The position numbers and the translations under genes were made by a program. DNA of 64,000 nt from Heterocephalus glaber. Its lineage: Eukaryota > Chordata > Mammalia > Rodentia > Bathyergidae. Position 1 is the stretch's first letter. Every line of letters begins with the position of its first letter. The notes under the pieces were generated by a model. The model ran no database searches. It saw only the letters and a program-made list of their open reading frames with translations, and had not been told where the DNA came from. Of this stretch, positions 43,225 through 55,113 are shown piece after piece. The stretch lies in contig NW_004624748.1 in NCBI RefSeq assembly GCF_000247695.1, positions 9,660,517 to 9,724,516 on the forward strand, given 5' to 3'.

Positions 43225-43763
43225 TACTATAAACTAAAATGTTCTTTATTAACACGTTTGAATGTGAAACATGATCATCTGTTAAAAAAGAAGACAGCTT
43301 CATTCTTCAATAATTTCAGAAAAAGAAACTTCGGTTTTTAAATTCTTTTTAATAGTTTCTGTAATTGACCTTTCCCCCCTGCTATACCATTCACTATGGA
43401 TCTGAATTCCTCAGCTCCTCAGAGATACAGTAAGGACAGAGAAATGTTTAGGAAACATTTCTTAATGTTACATTTCAAAAGTTAACACTTAAAAAAAGAG
43501 AAGCCCTTTTAATCCCCCAGCCCCTATTCCCACTGTGAATAATATGGTTGAGTACAAGTTAAGTCTATAAATAAATTTATCCTTTTCAAAAAACCACTTA
43601 AGATACTTAATAGAATTTTAGGTTAAAAAAATTTCACTGAGAAAAATGAAAGTACCAGTCATTTTACTCCTGTTAACACGGGGTGGTCAAGCATCCGGGT
43701 ATGAATGCTGTTCCAGCAGAGCTGCCTTTAAGCTGTTCCATCTGCATGTGTCTGAAGGTCCTC
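43225..43763 (-). other. GTF2F2: GTF2F2 3' UTR
   Basis: From the stop codon at 43764-43766 leftward to the first good poly(A) signal (43245-43250), about 540 bases of AT-rich sequence free of SINEs. The end is inferred from the signal. A longer 3' UTR using the AATAAA at 42874-42879 is possible. Confidence 0.6.
43245..43250 (-). terminator. GTF2F2: GTF2F2 poly(A) signal AATAAA
   Basis: AATAAA on the - strand (gttaataaagaac), about 515 bases after the stop codon and followed by a T-rich stretch (cattttagtttatagtaaag). Confidence 0.6.
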
Positions 43764-43883
43764 CTAATCATTCTTTTCTTCTCCTTGATAATGCCTGTAT
43801 TCTGGCTTCAGCTCCCATGTGTTTTTGTGGATGCCTTTTACATTCTGAATACCAATTTCTTTCAAGATTTCCTTCAAGTATCC
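43764..43883 (-). CDS. GTF2F2: GTF2F2 terminal coding exon (RAP30 C-terminus)
   Basis: Encodes the last 39 residues and the TAG stop of the TFIIF beta subunit, which pairs with GTF2F1 and brings RNA polymerase II to the promoter in the nucleus. The exon follows a tttttag acceptor (43884-43890) in phase 0 and reads GYLKEILKEIGIQNVKG..., then HKNTWELKPEYRHYQGEE and KND. This is the distal part of the C-terminal winged-helix DNA-binding domain and the acidic tail. Compared with the human protein as I remember it, there is G for V at about residue 211, I for V in EIGVQN, and N for S just before the final D. Total length agrees with 249 residues. The upstream exon is at 58109-58252 across a 14.2-kb intron that holds many SINEs. 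Confidence 0.96.
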   Translation of the reverse strand, partial: GYLKEILKEIGIQNVKGIHKNTWELKPEYRHYQGEEKND

Positions 43884-45281
43884 CTAAAAACAAAAAAATC
43901 TCAACAGATGAGATTAGGAAGGCAGAAAACAAAATACACCCAAGTATATTTAGTAATAAAAACTATGACCCTAAAAGCTCAATAAGATTTCCCTTCTAAG
44001 AGGTTTAATAAACTGCCTTGATTCTACACAGCAATACATAACCTCATTAAATAAATGATCATCTGCATCAAAGGGGATGGAAGTCCTCAATGCCAACAAT
44101 TGGAACGCTTAAAAAAAAGGCTAAAGGAAAACACAAATGACTGGTGCTTGATGTTTATTAACACGATGTAGCATACCAAGTGTAATTTGCCCTTGAGTTC
44201 TGTAGCTTCAAGGACTCAGCTTACAATTAGACTGGAGCCAGTAATTTCAGGTGTAGCAGCATATATCAAAAAAGACAAATATTTTTGGGGTGGGAAGATA
44301 GTATTCAATGAAGTAAGCACATGACAGGTATCCAGAATTCTCAGGTTTAAGGTGTCTCAAAGTTGTGAATCACACCACTCATTTTTCTTATGTAATAAGG
44401 AAAGTTATTATTTGTGTTTACTATTATTTGGACATTGGTTAAGCTTGTCATAGACAGGGTGAGGAATAAGAAGTGATGACATGCTAAAACCCAGCAGGCT
44501 GCAGCTTTTTTCTGCTTGTCTCCCCAGAGGGAAGATTCCCTATTATGGTATTTTTGATCCCTGAAAATTCAATAAATGCAAAATCATTATTAGAGTCATG
44601 GAAGTGATGGCTATGTTACATACAATACTAAACCCTACCTCTGCTTGCCAGTGCGCAAGGACTAAAGCATCCACTATAAACTGACCAATACAAATTATAG
44701 TATAGTACTACTTCTTTCTTGGAGAAAAAGTTAATTCCTTAAAAGCGACATTTTTTTCTTTGCAGAACAAATCAATGAAACAATTTTGAGTGTATGATTC
44801 AAAGAACCAGTTAACAGTACTAAGATGACTCTTTCCATTCATGGAAGATGTAATTGTTTTTATTAATTAAAATGCATTAAAAAACATTAAATGCATTAAA
44901 AAACTAACAAAAAAAATAAAATGCACTAATTAGAAAAATGCTTGAGACACTCTTGCCTGGATAACATTTAAGGCAATGCTTCTCATCAATGATGCAAGAC
45001 TACCTGCATTAAAGCCTGTTATGAAGCTATAGTAAGCCTCACATTGGGCCTAAGAACCTGCATTTTAACAAGTCCTTATGTGACTCATTTAACTAAAGTT
45101 TCACTATACCTGCTTTAAGGATACTTCCAGTTCTGCTACTGTAGGATCTCTGAGTCCCCAGTATGTCTCTGAGTCTCACCACTGTGGGGCATTATGTATT
45201 ATCAACACGATCTAATGGCATCTCACACTGATTGGGATAATGTTCTACAATCCCAAAGTCCTTTTAGTCATGTAGAAATAT
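43884..45281 (-). other. Last GTF2F2 intron, proximal part
   Basis: Intron sequence up to the first SINE. AT-rich with no extra exon recognised. Confidence 0.6.
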
Positions 45282-45380
45282 GGTAGCTTAAGGCTGGGGA
45301 CATAGCTCACTGGCAGAGTGTTTGACCAGCATATGCAAGGCCTTGGATTTGAACCACAGTATCACTAAAAAAATTAAAAA
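45282..45380 (+). mobile_element. ID-like SINE
   Basis: Sense ID-like element (ctggggacatagctcactgg ... ggatttgaaccacagtatc). Target duplication gtagaaatat at 45272-45281 and 45381-45390. Confidence 0.88.
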
Positions 45381-45487
45381 GTAGAAATATTACAGCTGAT
45401 TAGCACCAGGACTATAAAAAGGTTGTTTAGAAGGCTGTGAGATGGCTTAGCTATCTCCCTTGGGCCTTCCCAGTCCAGCAGCCAGGC

Positions 45488-45502
45488 CCAGCAGGTGGCA
45501 GC
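45488..45502 (+). promoter_or_regulatory. CTCF-like motif in the GTF2F2 intron
   Basis: CCAGCAGGTGGCAGC fits the CTCF core CCASYAGRKGGCRSY at all 15 positions. It lies in a short GC-rich patch (45460-45560) of an AT-rich intron. Confidence 0.6.
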
Positions 45503-46004
45503 AATGAACCAAGTGAGCCCTGGGTTCCCCTGGCGTCCTGCCTCCCTCCCACACCTTCTACAGCAGGCTTCACTGAAGGACCCCTGTGAATGAGCATAAA
45601 GACTGAGACATCCAGGTAATATGCACATCTGCTGTCTGCTACTTTAGATTACATTTAAAAATGAGACACTGGTCATAAGCTACTAATTAAACTGAATTCA
45701 TAACTGGAAAATGATGGGGTAGGCACAAATGATTCTGTTTTAGGTGCCAAGAATGACATCTTTGTAAAATTCCAAAGACTAGTTTATTGTGAAGCTGGCT
45801 AAGATCCTGTTGCACAAACAATCATACATTTGTGGATGCACTGCAATGGGTCAAAAATGAAAAGAGCAATTGCCATGAGCATTTTGGCACCCTGAAAGAA
45901 AAGACACTCTCTGACTCTACCTCATGTGCCTATTTATAATCTAGATGGAGAAAATGAAAAGACCAAGAAGGGCTAAAAACAAAATATTAAGAAAGTCTCT
46001 CTCT

Positions 46005-46102
46005 CTCTTTTTGTTTTTTGATACAGTGTTTCACTAACAGCCCAGGCTTGCCTTGAATTTGTGAGTGCTAGGATTATAGGCGTGTCATATTATACCTGGT
46101 TT
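46005..46102 (-). mobile_element. B1 SINE, internally deleted
   Basis: Antisense B1 (ttttgatacagtgtttcact, cccaggcttgccttgaattt, gtgctaggattataggcgtg) missing the 'cctgcctcagcc' part. Confidence 0.8.
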
Positions 46103-46758
46103 AAGGAAGTCTAAGTGAATAAACTGAATTGCTTTTATACGTAGCCCACTCTCATTTTGGCATTCTAGTATAATATTTGAGATAACTTTTATATATGAAG
46201 ATGTCACTCTCTTCCTTGTAACAGTAGGAAGGGGGTGAGACAATCGTAGCCTGTTTATTTGTCATCTTAACAAAGCAGGATGAAGGCCACAATGTCTAAC
46301 ATGGTACAGATTTGGGTGTGTGTATGTGGAGTTCAGACTTCCTGGAGTTTTGGATGTTTCAGATCACAATCACAGACCATTTTACTCTAACCAAATTAAT
46401 TAGCTTGGCCAGGGAGTAGGCACAAACCATTAGAAGAAAAACTAGGAGTGATGATAGGGAAAACTAAGGTAAAAAAATCTCTGAAAAGAAGATATAAATA
46501 ATGAACAGTGAGAACAGATCACACTTCTAAGATGTTTCAATGGCTTCCCCTCTGGCCTACAAATGAAGTTCCAAACCCCTTTGTAGATGTCTACTCAGGC
46601 CTGCCTTCCCCCTCTGGCCTCCTCTTGTAATACTCCCCTTTACACACACCTGCCAATTCTCTATCTATATGCTTTTGGGGATTTTTGTGCTTTTTTTTTG
46701 GTTCCTAAATACAGTTTCCCTTCTCTGTATTGCTTATCCCCTTCTCTCAGATCTGAAC

Positions 46759-46910
46759 CTCGCTGGACATGGTGGCACATGCCAATTAATTGGAGCATCT
46801 GGAGGTTGAGGCAGAAAGATCTTGAGTTCAAGAATAACTTGGGCTATTTAGTGAATTCAAGGCCAGCCTGGACTGCATAGTAAGATTTTATCTCAAAGAA
46901 CAAAGCAAAG
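46759..46910 (+). mobile_element. B1 SINE with internal duplication, diverged
   Basis: Sense B1 (gctggacatggtggcacatg, gaggttgaggcagaaagatc, gtgaattcaaggccagcctg). Confidence 0.85.
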
Positions 46911-47537
46911 AACATATTGGAATCTCTTATCCTTTAAGAGTAGGCTCAAATGCTGCTTTCTCAGAGAAATTTTCCATAGCAGCCTCACCCCTTAGATTTA
47001 CATTTCACACACTGTACACACTTCAATGACAACCTTTATTATACTATATTCTAATCCTTTATTTACATGCCCCTCTCCTCTCAAACCACACATTCTTATT
47101 AACAGTGCCTGACTGTACATCACAGAGCCTGGGTGTACTTACTTGGAGTGGACGGAGTTCAGTTAAAAGTGACCGGGGAGCTAAGAGGACCAGGTGGCGA
47201 GGGGAGAGCACAGAGGAGGTCCACAGGAGTAAACTATGAGATGCTAATTCTTCCTACTTTTACAACTTAGGTGTTGACCCAGTTTTCAAAACAAAAGTTG
47301 TCTTGCAAACTACCACCTGCATTTGAATGTCACTTATTACTAGAATCTGTATTATTTTGCTAAACTAATGTTGGAGACAAAGCCATTTTAAGTGGGAAAT
47401 TTTAAAGGTTCTACCAGGATTGAAAATTAATTGGTAATCTCATTTTCCTTTTGTTATACATATTTTCACTCAAAATATCTATTTACTCCAGCACCTACAA
47501 TGTTCCAGGTGAAGTTATTCCTCTTCGCAGAGTTTAT
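46911..47537. other. GTF2F2 intron, unassigned
   Basis: AT-rich intronic sequence. Nothing recognised. Confidence 0.5.
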
Positions 47538-47634
47538 CATTTTTATTTTTTATTTTTGGTACCAGGGATCGAACTCAGGACCTTGTGCCTGAGAGGCAGG
47601 TGGTGGAACCACTGAGCTAAATCCCCGGCCCCAT
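47538..47634 (-). mobile_element. ID SINE
   Basis: Antisense ID near consensus (ggtaccagggatcgaactca ... ccactgagctaaatccccgg). Target duplication agagtttat at 47529-47537 and 47635-47643. Confidence 0.93.
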
Positions 47635-48776
47635 AGAGTTTATAGTTTAAGACTGGGGTGGAGACAAAAACACATAAGCAGGCAAGGATAGTAATAAAGA
47701 CCTACGAACATGATCTCAGTAGGAGCACTGAAGAGGACCACTAACCCACCTGGCTCAAGATGCTAACATTTAGGGGTGGAAACTTAATCATTTGAATTGA
47801 ACAGCAATTCTACGCAGAGAGCTAGAGAAACCAGTTCTACTTCTCTTACATATTATAAACACTGAGTGACTTTCTAATTTAATTTTTGTCTAACCACCTA
47901 CAATTTAAACAAGGATTCTAGGACCAGGTAGAACTTTATGTCACATGGGATTTAGAATGTTTCCCATTATGGATTATGTGTCATGATGCAACAAACAATC
48001 TGAATAAAATGGCCCATGTCCAGCAATTCTTCATCAAAGACATATGTGGCAGAGAATTTATAGCAAGTCTGAATGTAGAAAAAAAAGAAGATAAAACATT
48101 GAAGCTTCTGTGGAAGGAACTAGCAAAGCCTTGGCCCAAAACACGGAGAGATTAGGATACAGTTTGGATTTGTGGGTTAAGATAAAATTGTGGTGATTAA
48201 AAAGCCCGAAGTCCACAGATCAACTTTGTGATTGTCCCTCAAGAGAGGGGTGAGCCTTGGCAGAGTCACAAGGCACAGTAGCCTGCTATTTGAGTTTCCT
48301 CTTCTCTTTCTTCCCTCCCTCTGTCCCGTCATTTCTCCTTTTTCTCTACAGCTTTGCCAGACAAATGGAAGATCTCTCTGCATTTCATTTTATCAGGCAT
48401 TTCAGTGATAAGTATCACATATATAATAACTAAATTTCTAGAGCTCGATTTAAAACATATACCTTTAACAGGAAGCTGATCAACTATTAATGGTTTAAGT
48501 AAGCTAATAATATGATGCTACTAAGCTTTTACAGTCACAAAAATTTCTCCAAAAGACTGGACCAAATATGCAATATGCAAATCTATACCAATGATGGCAT
48601 GAAGATTTGCCAAAGGGAAGAGCAGATTATTGTTTCTGTGATAATCAAAGTATTACTTCATCTTTATGTGGTTTTTGTGTGAATAACTGTGACTCCTTTG
48701 AGAGGTCAACATAACAGAGGACTTACTGATGAAGCTATTAGTGGCTCAGCACAAAATTCTTGTTAAGAATACACTG
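47635..48776. other. GTF2F2 intron, unassigned
   Basis: Intronic sequence without recognised repeats of the local families. Confidence 0.5.
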
Positions 48777-48857
48777 AGTTGGGGATGTTGCTCAGCGGCA
48801 CAGCATCTGCCTGGCAAGCGGGAGGCCTTGAGACTGATTCCGGGTACCAAAAAAAAA
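48777..48857 (+). mobile_element. ID SINE
   Basis: Sense ID (ttggggatgttgctcagcgg ... gagactgattccgggtacc). Target duplication aagaaYacactg at 48765-48776 and 48858-48869. Confidence 0.9.
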
Positions 48858-49433
48858 AAGAACACACTGTGAACAAAGGCAACCGATGTTTTCACTCCGT
48901 CAGAGAGAAAAAAATGTGAACAGGTGAGGGAAGGTGATGCCAGGGACTTCTCTGGAACATGGTCCAGGTCCGCACTGCTCTCCTTTCCTTCTAGTTTCAC
49001 TCCCTCTTTCCACTAGACCTTGCTCCTCATCTTCCTCTCAACATCCCACTGGCTATTTTCTTCTGTTTGAAAATCACGCAGCAGAGAGATGGGTAATGAA
49101 ATGGTCAAAGGATAAACCTTGTTCTACCCTATTTTACACTTAATCCAAATTTTGAAAAATCAATTATTACATTATTATATATGTACTGGTAAACTATCCC
49201 ACCAGCAACACCTCACTTGTGTGGCACTGGCAAGTGCCCAAACTGCTAACTCTGTTTCAAGACATGCTTCTAAACTATATTCATTTATCTGTATACCAAA
49301 TAGAACATAACCATGAACTATTACAAGGTATTCCAAGGCTGGGATATAATGGTTTACAATCGGGAACATCCACCCCGTACATACCCTCCCCCAGTTAACA
49401 GTGTCAAATATGCTTATAAATATGTATTTATAT
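48858..49433. other. GTF2F2 intron, unassigned
   Basis: Intronic sequence. No exon or repeat recognised. Confidence 0.5.
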
Positions 49434-49562
49434 GTAGCTAGGCAGGATGGCACATACCTGTAATCCCAGCACTCAGGAGGCTAAGGTAGGAGGATTATGA
49501 ATTTGAGGTCAGCCTGAGCTATATTCAGAGATCCTGTCTCAAAACATACAACCTCCTCCCAA
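49434..49562 (+). mobile_element. B1 SINE
   Basis: Sense B1 (gctaggcaggatggcacata, ctgtaatcccagcactcagg ... agatcctgtctcaaaac). Confidence 0.88.
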
Positions 49563-49620
49563 AACAAAAATAAGCCCCCAAAATATTTATATATATTTGT
49601 TTTTATTTAAACATATTTAT

Positions 49621-49720
49621 NNNNNNNNNNNNNNNNNNNNNNNNNNNNNNNNNNNNNNNNNNNNNNNNNNNNNNNNNNNNNNNNNNNNNNNNNNNNNNNN
49701 NNNNNNNNNNNNNNNNNNNN
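49621..49720. other. Assembly gap (100 N)
   Basis: Exactly 100 N, a conventional scaffold gap size, so the true distance is unknown. It lies in the intron and does not touch an exon. Confidence 0.99.
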
Positions 49721-50464
49721 TAAAAGGTATGATTACCGCACTATGTCTGACTTTTCAACTTTAAGTATCATTAACTTGAAAATATGAAGATTTATTTAGA
49801 TCATTCATTGCCCCTCTGATAATTTCTCGCCATTACCTTCCCTAACCTCATGTTATAGTAAAGTCATTTCAGTTCTTTTAGTGGGTACTTTTAAGCTTAT
49901 ACATCCTACTTATACATACAAGTATATACATGTATGTACTTATAAATCCTTTCTTGTTCAATCAAGTATAGTGTCTCTTGACACTTTGTCAGACAAGGAT
50001 GATATCTTTCTTCACTCACTTTCAACTGTCCATTTCTACGCACACACACACACTTTACCTGTTGGTTAATTCTAAAAGTTGAAAATCAGTAAATGGTGTT
50101 TATATTTCAGTATAAATATATTTATGTACATTGTGAAATTGTTAACTAGGAAAATACAGGGATATCCAAACCAACAGGTAAAGAAGAGAATAATATTCCC
50201 TTTGAAATATAAATAAATATGAATTCTTACATGTAGGATCATGGCAACTATGGATTTATTAGTATGTAGTTTTGAATGTATAAAAACAAGAAAATATCAG
50301 TGGTATAGTTGTATTAGTATACCTGCAGGAGTATATCTTACCAATTTAAAATTTTCAGTAAATTAGCTAACATTTCCATTGTGGAAGCATTATTCTCACC
50401 CTTAAAATATTTGAAAAAGAAAGTAGTTTTACACTAGGGCAATGGTACATAAAACTTCCTGCTA
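49721..50464. other. GTF2F2 intron after the gap
   Basis: AT-rich sequence with a (CA)7-type tract at 50040-50054. Nothing else recognised. Confidence 0.5.
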
Positions 50465-50990
50465 ATGATTAAAAATGATCAATCACAATCTAGTAGTTCC
50501 TCAGAATATCAGTTACTATGTCACCCAACAATTTCACTCCCAAAAGTAATAAAAGTGTATATTTATATGAAAACTTATACATGTTTGTTCATAGCAGTTT
50601 TATTATTCATAATACCCAAAGTGAAAACAATCCAAAGGTCCATTAACGAATGGATAAACAAACCCTGGTATATTCACACAATGGTATACATCTGGCAATA
50701 TAAAGGAATGAAGTACTGATGCATGCTATGTGGATAACTCATGAAAACATTATGCCTAAAAGAAGCCAGGTATTACATGATTCCATTTCTAGGAAATATC
50801 TGGAATAGGAAAACGTATAGATACGGAATAGATTAGTTGTTGTCTAGGCCTGGAGGTAGCGGTAGGGCCACTGCTAATGGGTTATGGAATTTCTTTTCAG
50901 GGTAATGAAAATGTTATAAATCTGTGGTTATGGATGCACAATGTACATTTTAAGATGACACTATTTTTATTTTCAAATTACATAAAGAAA
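50465..50990 (+). mobile_element. Ancient L1 3' end
   Basis: The order 'tttgttcatagcagttttat', 'gtgaaaacaatccaaaggtc', 'gaatggataaacaaaccctg', 'aagccaggtattacatgatt' is typical of the 3' end of old mammalian L1 (distal ORF2 and 3' UTR). Many frame breaks. Confidence 0.65.
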
Positions 50991-51051
50991 CATCTCCACT
51001 AAATAGTTTCTGGCTCTGTGCATTAATACATAATTAAAATATCCATATTGA

Positions 51052-51636
51052 TCAAAAGAATCATACCACAGCAATATAGGTGCACCTATGTTTATAGCGG
51101 CACAGATTGTAATAGCTAAAGCTTGGAAACAGCTCAAGTGCCCATCAACTGGAAACTGGATAAAGATGTGGTTTTTTTGTAAAATGGAGTACTACTCAGC
51201 CATAAAGAACGAGAAACTGGAGACATTTATAGCTAAATGGATGCATATTGAGGCTATACTCATAAGTGAAATAAATAGGACACACATGTGTAAATACTGA
51301 ATAGTTTCTCTAGTGTGAGAAACTGAAAGTGTAAATAAGGATTAAAATGATTAAAATGAATAACTGATAATTTGAAATAGGAAAAGGTCCAAAGGCATAG
51401 GGGTGGTGGGAGGGGAAGGAGAAAGGGAAGAAGGGAAAGGAAAAATTATGAGAAAAGAAAAAAAAAAAAAGGAAATGAAATCTATGTAAACAGGGAAGGG
51501 TGGAGGGGGTGAAGGGCGCATAGGTAATGGGGGAAAAAATAAGAACCAAGATACATCATGTACAGGTATAAGCACCCAATGATAAATGTAAATGCACTGT
51601 GTACCTAAAATGTACCAATAAAAGAATTTTTTAAAA
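51052..51636 (+). mobile_element. L1, 5'-truncated (distal ORF2 and 3' UTR)
   Basis: The ORF2 end is readable (EYYSAIKNEKLETFIAKW, then SEINRT), followed by the G-rich 3' UTR (51390-51540) and the end 'tgtacctaaaatgtaccaat' plus AATAAA. Target duplication atccatattga at 51041-51051 and 51637-51647 marks the whole insertion. Confidence 0.92.
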
Positions 51637-52476
51637 ATCCATATTGAGACATTCTAGAAAGAAGGGACGGCTCACAACGCTGCAATATAAACCTACGAAA
51701 GCCAGTGCTGGCACTGCCAGGCCCTTTGCCAGCAGGATCATCCTCGGGCATCTGAACCCACCAGCTCATAGACATGGGAGGCTTTGAATGCTTATCAAAA
51801 ATCCACAGAATAGTATTTTCTTGAATGTAGGGATAAACACAAAGAAAATTATTTCTTTCCCTAGGGAAATTAATTCCATTTGGATGGCAATACTGAAGAT
51901 AAGTCTTTCTAGTTTGTTCAGGGACTAAAGAAATAAGCAGAAGGCCTAAATTTTTACTTTTCCTCTTTTTAACACTGAATGGGACTGGAAAGATGGGGTA
52001 GGCGATTTAATCAGTAACGGCATTTTTCATATTAAATATAAATTTTGTAACCTGTCATTTAATTGAAAATTCAATGTTAAATTTTGTATCTAAATGAAAG
52101 CAGTTTTGTTTTATGGATAGCCATCTTAGATTCTGTTCTTTATGTAATATCTTATGTAAAATCATAAGCTAATTCATATATGCCTCAAATTCTTACCTTA
52201 TTCAGAAATGAGGTTAAAATAAAGAAAAAAGGAAAAAAAATAAGTCAAAAAGAAAAATGTTACAATTCCACGATAAATTTGGTAATAGGTCTACTAGTTA
52301 TTAAAATATTCTATTCAAAAGGTATTAAAATTTCATAAATGTTTTAAAATTTCACCCACTTATATTCAATGCAGTTAATAATTTATTTTAATATGACACT
52401 TTATACGCTAAAACTTTTAATTAGGACTCCACTTCATACGTTAGCAAATAATTAGTTTTTAAAACAGACATCTCAA
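51637..52476. other. GTF2F2 intron, unassigned
   Basis: AT-rich intronic sequence. Nothing recognised. Confidence 0.5.
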
Positions 52477-52578
52477 GGGCTGGGGATTTAGCTCAGTGGT
52501 TTCGCTGTCTGCTGTGTAAGCACAAGGACCTAAGTTTGATCCCTGGTACCAAAAAAACAAAAAAACCCCCAAAAAACC
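52477..52578 (+). mobile_element. ID SINE
   Basis: Sense ID (ctggggatttagctcagtgg ... aagtttgatccctggtacc) with an A/C-rich tail. Target duplication cagacatMtcaa at 52465-52476 and 52579-52590. Confidence 0.93.
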
Positions 52579-52810
52579 CAGACATATCAAAAAGGGCTGC
52601 CATTAATTAATATGCTGTGTTGGGAAATTGGTTCTTTTCAGTTTTAGTAATATTCAGAACAAGAATTTCAACTTTCAGGAAAAACTGAGAACTGAAAGGG
52701 AATATGTGAAGAGAAAAAAATGATACATAGCTTTCTAAAAAAGAAGAAAAAACTAATTAAGTGAAAAAGTGAAAGATTATTTCAAAACCAAGCATTATAA
52801 TGAAAACAGC

Positions 52811-52968
52811 ATTTATTTGTTTGTTTGCTTGAGATGGGGTCTCACTATGCAGTTCAGGCTAACCTTAAACTCACCATGTAGCCCAGGCTGGCCTTGAACT
52901 TGGGGCGATCCTCTTGCTTCAGCTGCCTGAGTGCTGAGATTACAGGCATATGCCACCATGTGCAGCTA
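52811..52968 (-). mobile_element. B1 SINE with internal duplication
   Basis: Antisense B1 with ttcaggctaaccttaaactc and cccaggctggccttgaactt in tandem. Confidence 0.9.
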
Positions 52969-53035
52969 ATGTTTTAGAAGTTCAATGTATTTGAGAGAAA
53001 ATTCAGTTTTTCTTCTCCTCATTAAAAAGGGAATC

Positions 53036-53158
53036 CTGCCAGGCATGGTGGCACACACCTATAATCACAGCACTTAGGAGGCTGAGATAGGATTGCTGTG
53101 AGTTCAAGGCCAGCCTGAAGTACATGGCAAGACCCTGTCTCAAAAAAACAAAAAATGA
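53036..53158 (+). mobile_element. B1 SINE
   Basis: Sense B1 (gccaggcatggtggcacaca ... agaccctgtctcaaaaaaac). An ID-like remnant and a CA tract (53229-53252) follow. Confidence 0.88.
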
Positions 53159-53228
53159 CACAAGAAGGTATTCCTAGGGCTGGGTTACAGAATACTTGTC
53201 TGGTGTGTGCATGTGCCCATGCACGCGT

Positions 53229-53252
53229 GAGCGCACACACACACACACACAG
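53229..53252 (+). repeat. (CA)n tract
   Basis: About 11 CA units after an alternating purine-pyrimidine stretch (tgtgtgcatgtgcccatgca). Confidence 0.9.
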
Positions 53253-53618
53253 CATTCCTATTATTAAAAAAAGTACTTTCCTTGTTTGTCCACAGATCTA
53301 TATACATGTCTGAATAAGACCGGGCAAGTAATAATAGATACTCTTAGACTGACATCAAGACAGCTAGTCATAAGCCACTTGTCAACTATGTTTCTCGATC
53401 TATAAATCAAAAAATTGAACTTGTCAGTCTGTAAAAGACCCTGAACATTTAAGATCCCGAATGAGAGATCTATACAACATAATTTGTAATATATATATAA
53501 AATAAAGAAGAAACATGAAACTGGTGTCTGGCTTTACTGACTTGGGGAACAATAATATCAGTTACTGAAAAGGGGAAGTCAGGGAGGCTTTGATGAGACG
53601 TAGAAATTAAGAGTTCTG

Positions 53619-53702
53619 AGGGGCAGGGATTTAGCTCAGTGGTACCGCATCTGCCTTGCAAGCGCAAGGTCCTGAGTTCGATCCCTGGTACCTCAAAAAA
53701 AA
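53619..53702 (+). mobile_element. ID SINE
   Basis: Sense ID (gcagggatttagctcagtgg ... gagttcgatccctggtacc). Target duplication aagagttctg at 53609-53618 and 53703-53712. Confidence 0.93.
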
Positions 53703-53770
53703 AAGAGTTCTGTTTCAAACATATTTACTCTGATAGCAAAAAAAAAAAAGATTAATACTGATTAGGCACA

Positions 53771-53869
53771 GGGGCTGGGCATGTGGATCAGTGGTAGGGC
53801 TCTTGCCTTGTATGTACAAGGCCCTTGGTCAGATCCCCAGCACTACCAACAAAACAAAAACAAAAAAAC
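53771..53869 (+). mobile_element. ID-like SINE (older type)
   Basis: Sense element (ctgggcatgtggatcagtgg ... gtcagatccccagcactac). Perfect target duplication actgattaggcaca at 53757-53770 and 53870-53883. Confidence 0.9.
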
Positions 53870-54282
53870 ACTGATTAGGCACAAACTGTGCCAGGCAGTA
53901 TGGCACAGGGTGGGAAGCATTGGGCTTTGGCTGGCCAGGCAGATGTGGAGAGATGAGAAGACACAATTCTAATTAAAAAATATTGGTAGCTAGATCTAGT
54001 CATCTCTAAACAGGTGCATTCCTGAACTTTTGAAGCTACATGTGCCAATAAATTTTATTTTCACTTAAGCTAGTTTGATCTGATTTCCTGTTCCTTACAG
54101 GTGAAAAAAATTTGAAACAATTCCCTGACCCATAACAAGAGAAACCAGTAAATTTTCATTTTTGGTAGGAGAAAAGTACAGTATCTCAAATTCTGTAGCC
54201 ATTTGATTCTTTAAAAAAGCATTGGTTCTTGTATCTTCATTCCAAAATTTTGCTGAAATTACTTTTACTGAAATCCTTACTT

Positions 54283-54361
54283 GGGACTGGGATACAGCTC
54301 AGTGGCACAGTGCCTGCCTGGCAAGTTCAAGGCTCTGAGTTCGATTCCCAGTATCAAAAAA
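54283..54361 (+). mobile_element. ID SINE
   Basis: Sense ID (ctgggatacagctcagtggc ... gagttcgattcccagtatc). Target duplication gaaatccttactt at 54270-54282 and 54362-54374. Confidence 0.92.
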
Positions 54362-54878
54362 GAAATCCTTACTTAAGCCTTTCCAGAAATAAACTCTGAA
54401 GGTTAGATGAATGCTATCTGATTGCTCTGATACAGCAGTGTAACTGGTTTGTTTACTGAAAGCCTGCCTTGAAAATAAGCAACTATTTGGTAGTACCTAA
54501 AGCTGGGGGGATTAAAGTTTGGATACTATACTGCATCTAGTTTCTCATGCTGACTTGAACTTACTTTACTGAAAGCATGTCTTTTGTTCAATTATATATT
54601 CTGAATTAAAAGGTGGTTCACTGGATCGATATGATTGGGATCAGCAAGTGCCAGAGAGAAATAATAGGCTTCCTCTAATCTTTCATTTTTAAAATTAATT
54701 AATTAATTGATTTGTGCCAGGAGCTTTCTAAGCTTTCATTTTAGAGGGGGGTAAAAAGTCAAAAATTAAACCATACAAAAATATCTCTTTATACAGAAAC
54801 TGTTTTCCTGATCTTACATCAGTTACCAAAGCTTGGTCTTTTCAAATCAGCTTATTTGCCCCTGATAAGAAACTTTCA

Positions 54879-54962
54879 GGGCCAGGGATTTAGCTCAGTG
54901 GTTCTGACGCCTGCCTCACAAGCGCAAGGTCCTGAGTTCGATCCCTGGTATCAAAAAAAAGA
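54879..54962 (+). mobile_element. ID SINE
   Basis: Sense ID (gccagggatttagctcagtg ... gagttcgatccctggtatc). Target duplication gaaactttca at 54869-54878 and 54963-54972. Confidence 0.92.
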
Positions 54963-55113
54963 GAAACTTTCACTGTTTCTGGTTGCCTGTTGAAGTCACA
55001 TACTGGCAAATGAGAGAAGAATTGGCCCTAAGGGTAGCTCCTCTCTTCAATAAGAAAGTTTGCTTACACAATTATTTTAAGGAAGAAAAACTAACGTAGA
55101 AGAGGAAAAAAAA

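Noticed and set aside
49621..49720. Run of N as a low-complexity element
   Set aside because: Exactly 100 N, so an assembly gap.
51088..51300. Apparent small protein with EYYSAIKNEKLE
   Set aside because: This is the end of L1 ORF2, not a host gene.
51310..51575. Phe/Pro-rich frames on the - strand that look like membrane peptides
   Set aside because: They are the complement of the purine-rich L1 3' UTR. The same composition appears at 55072-55353.
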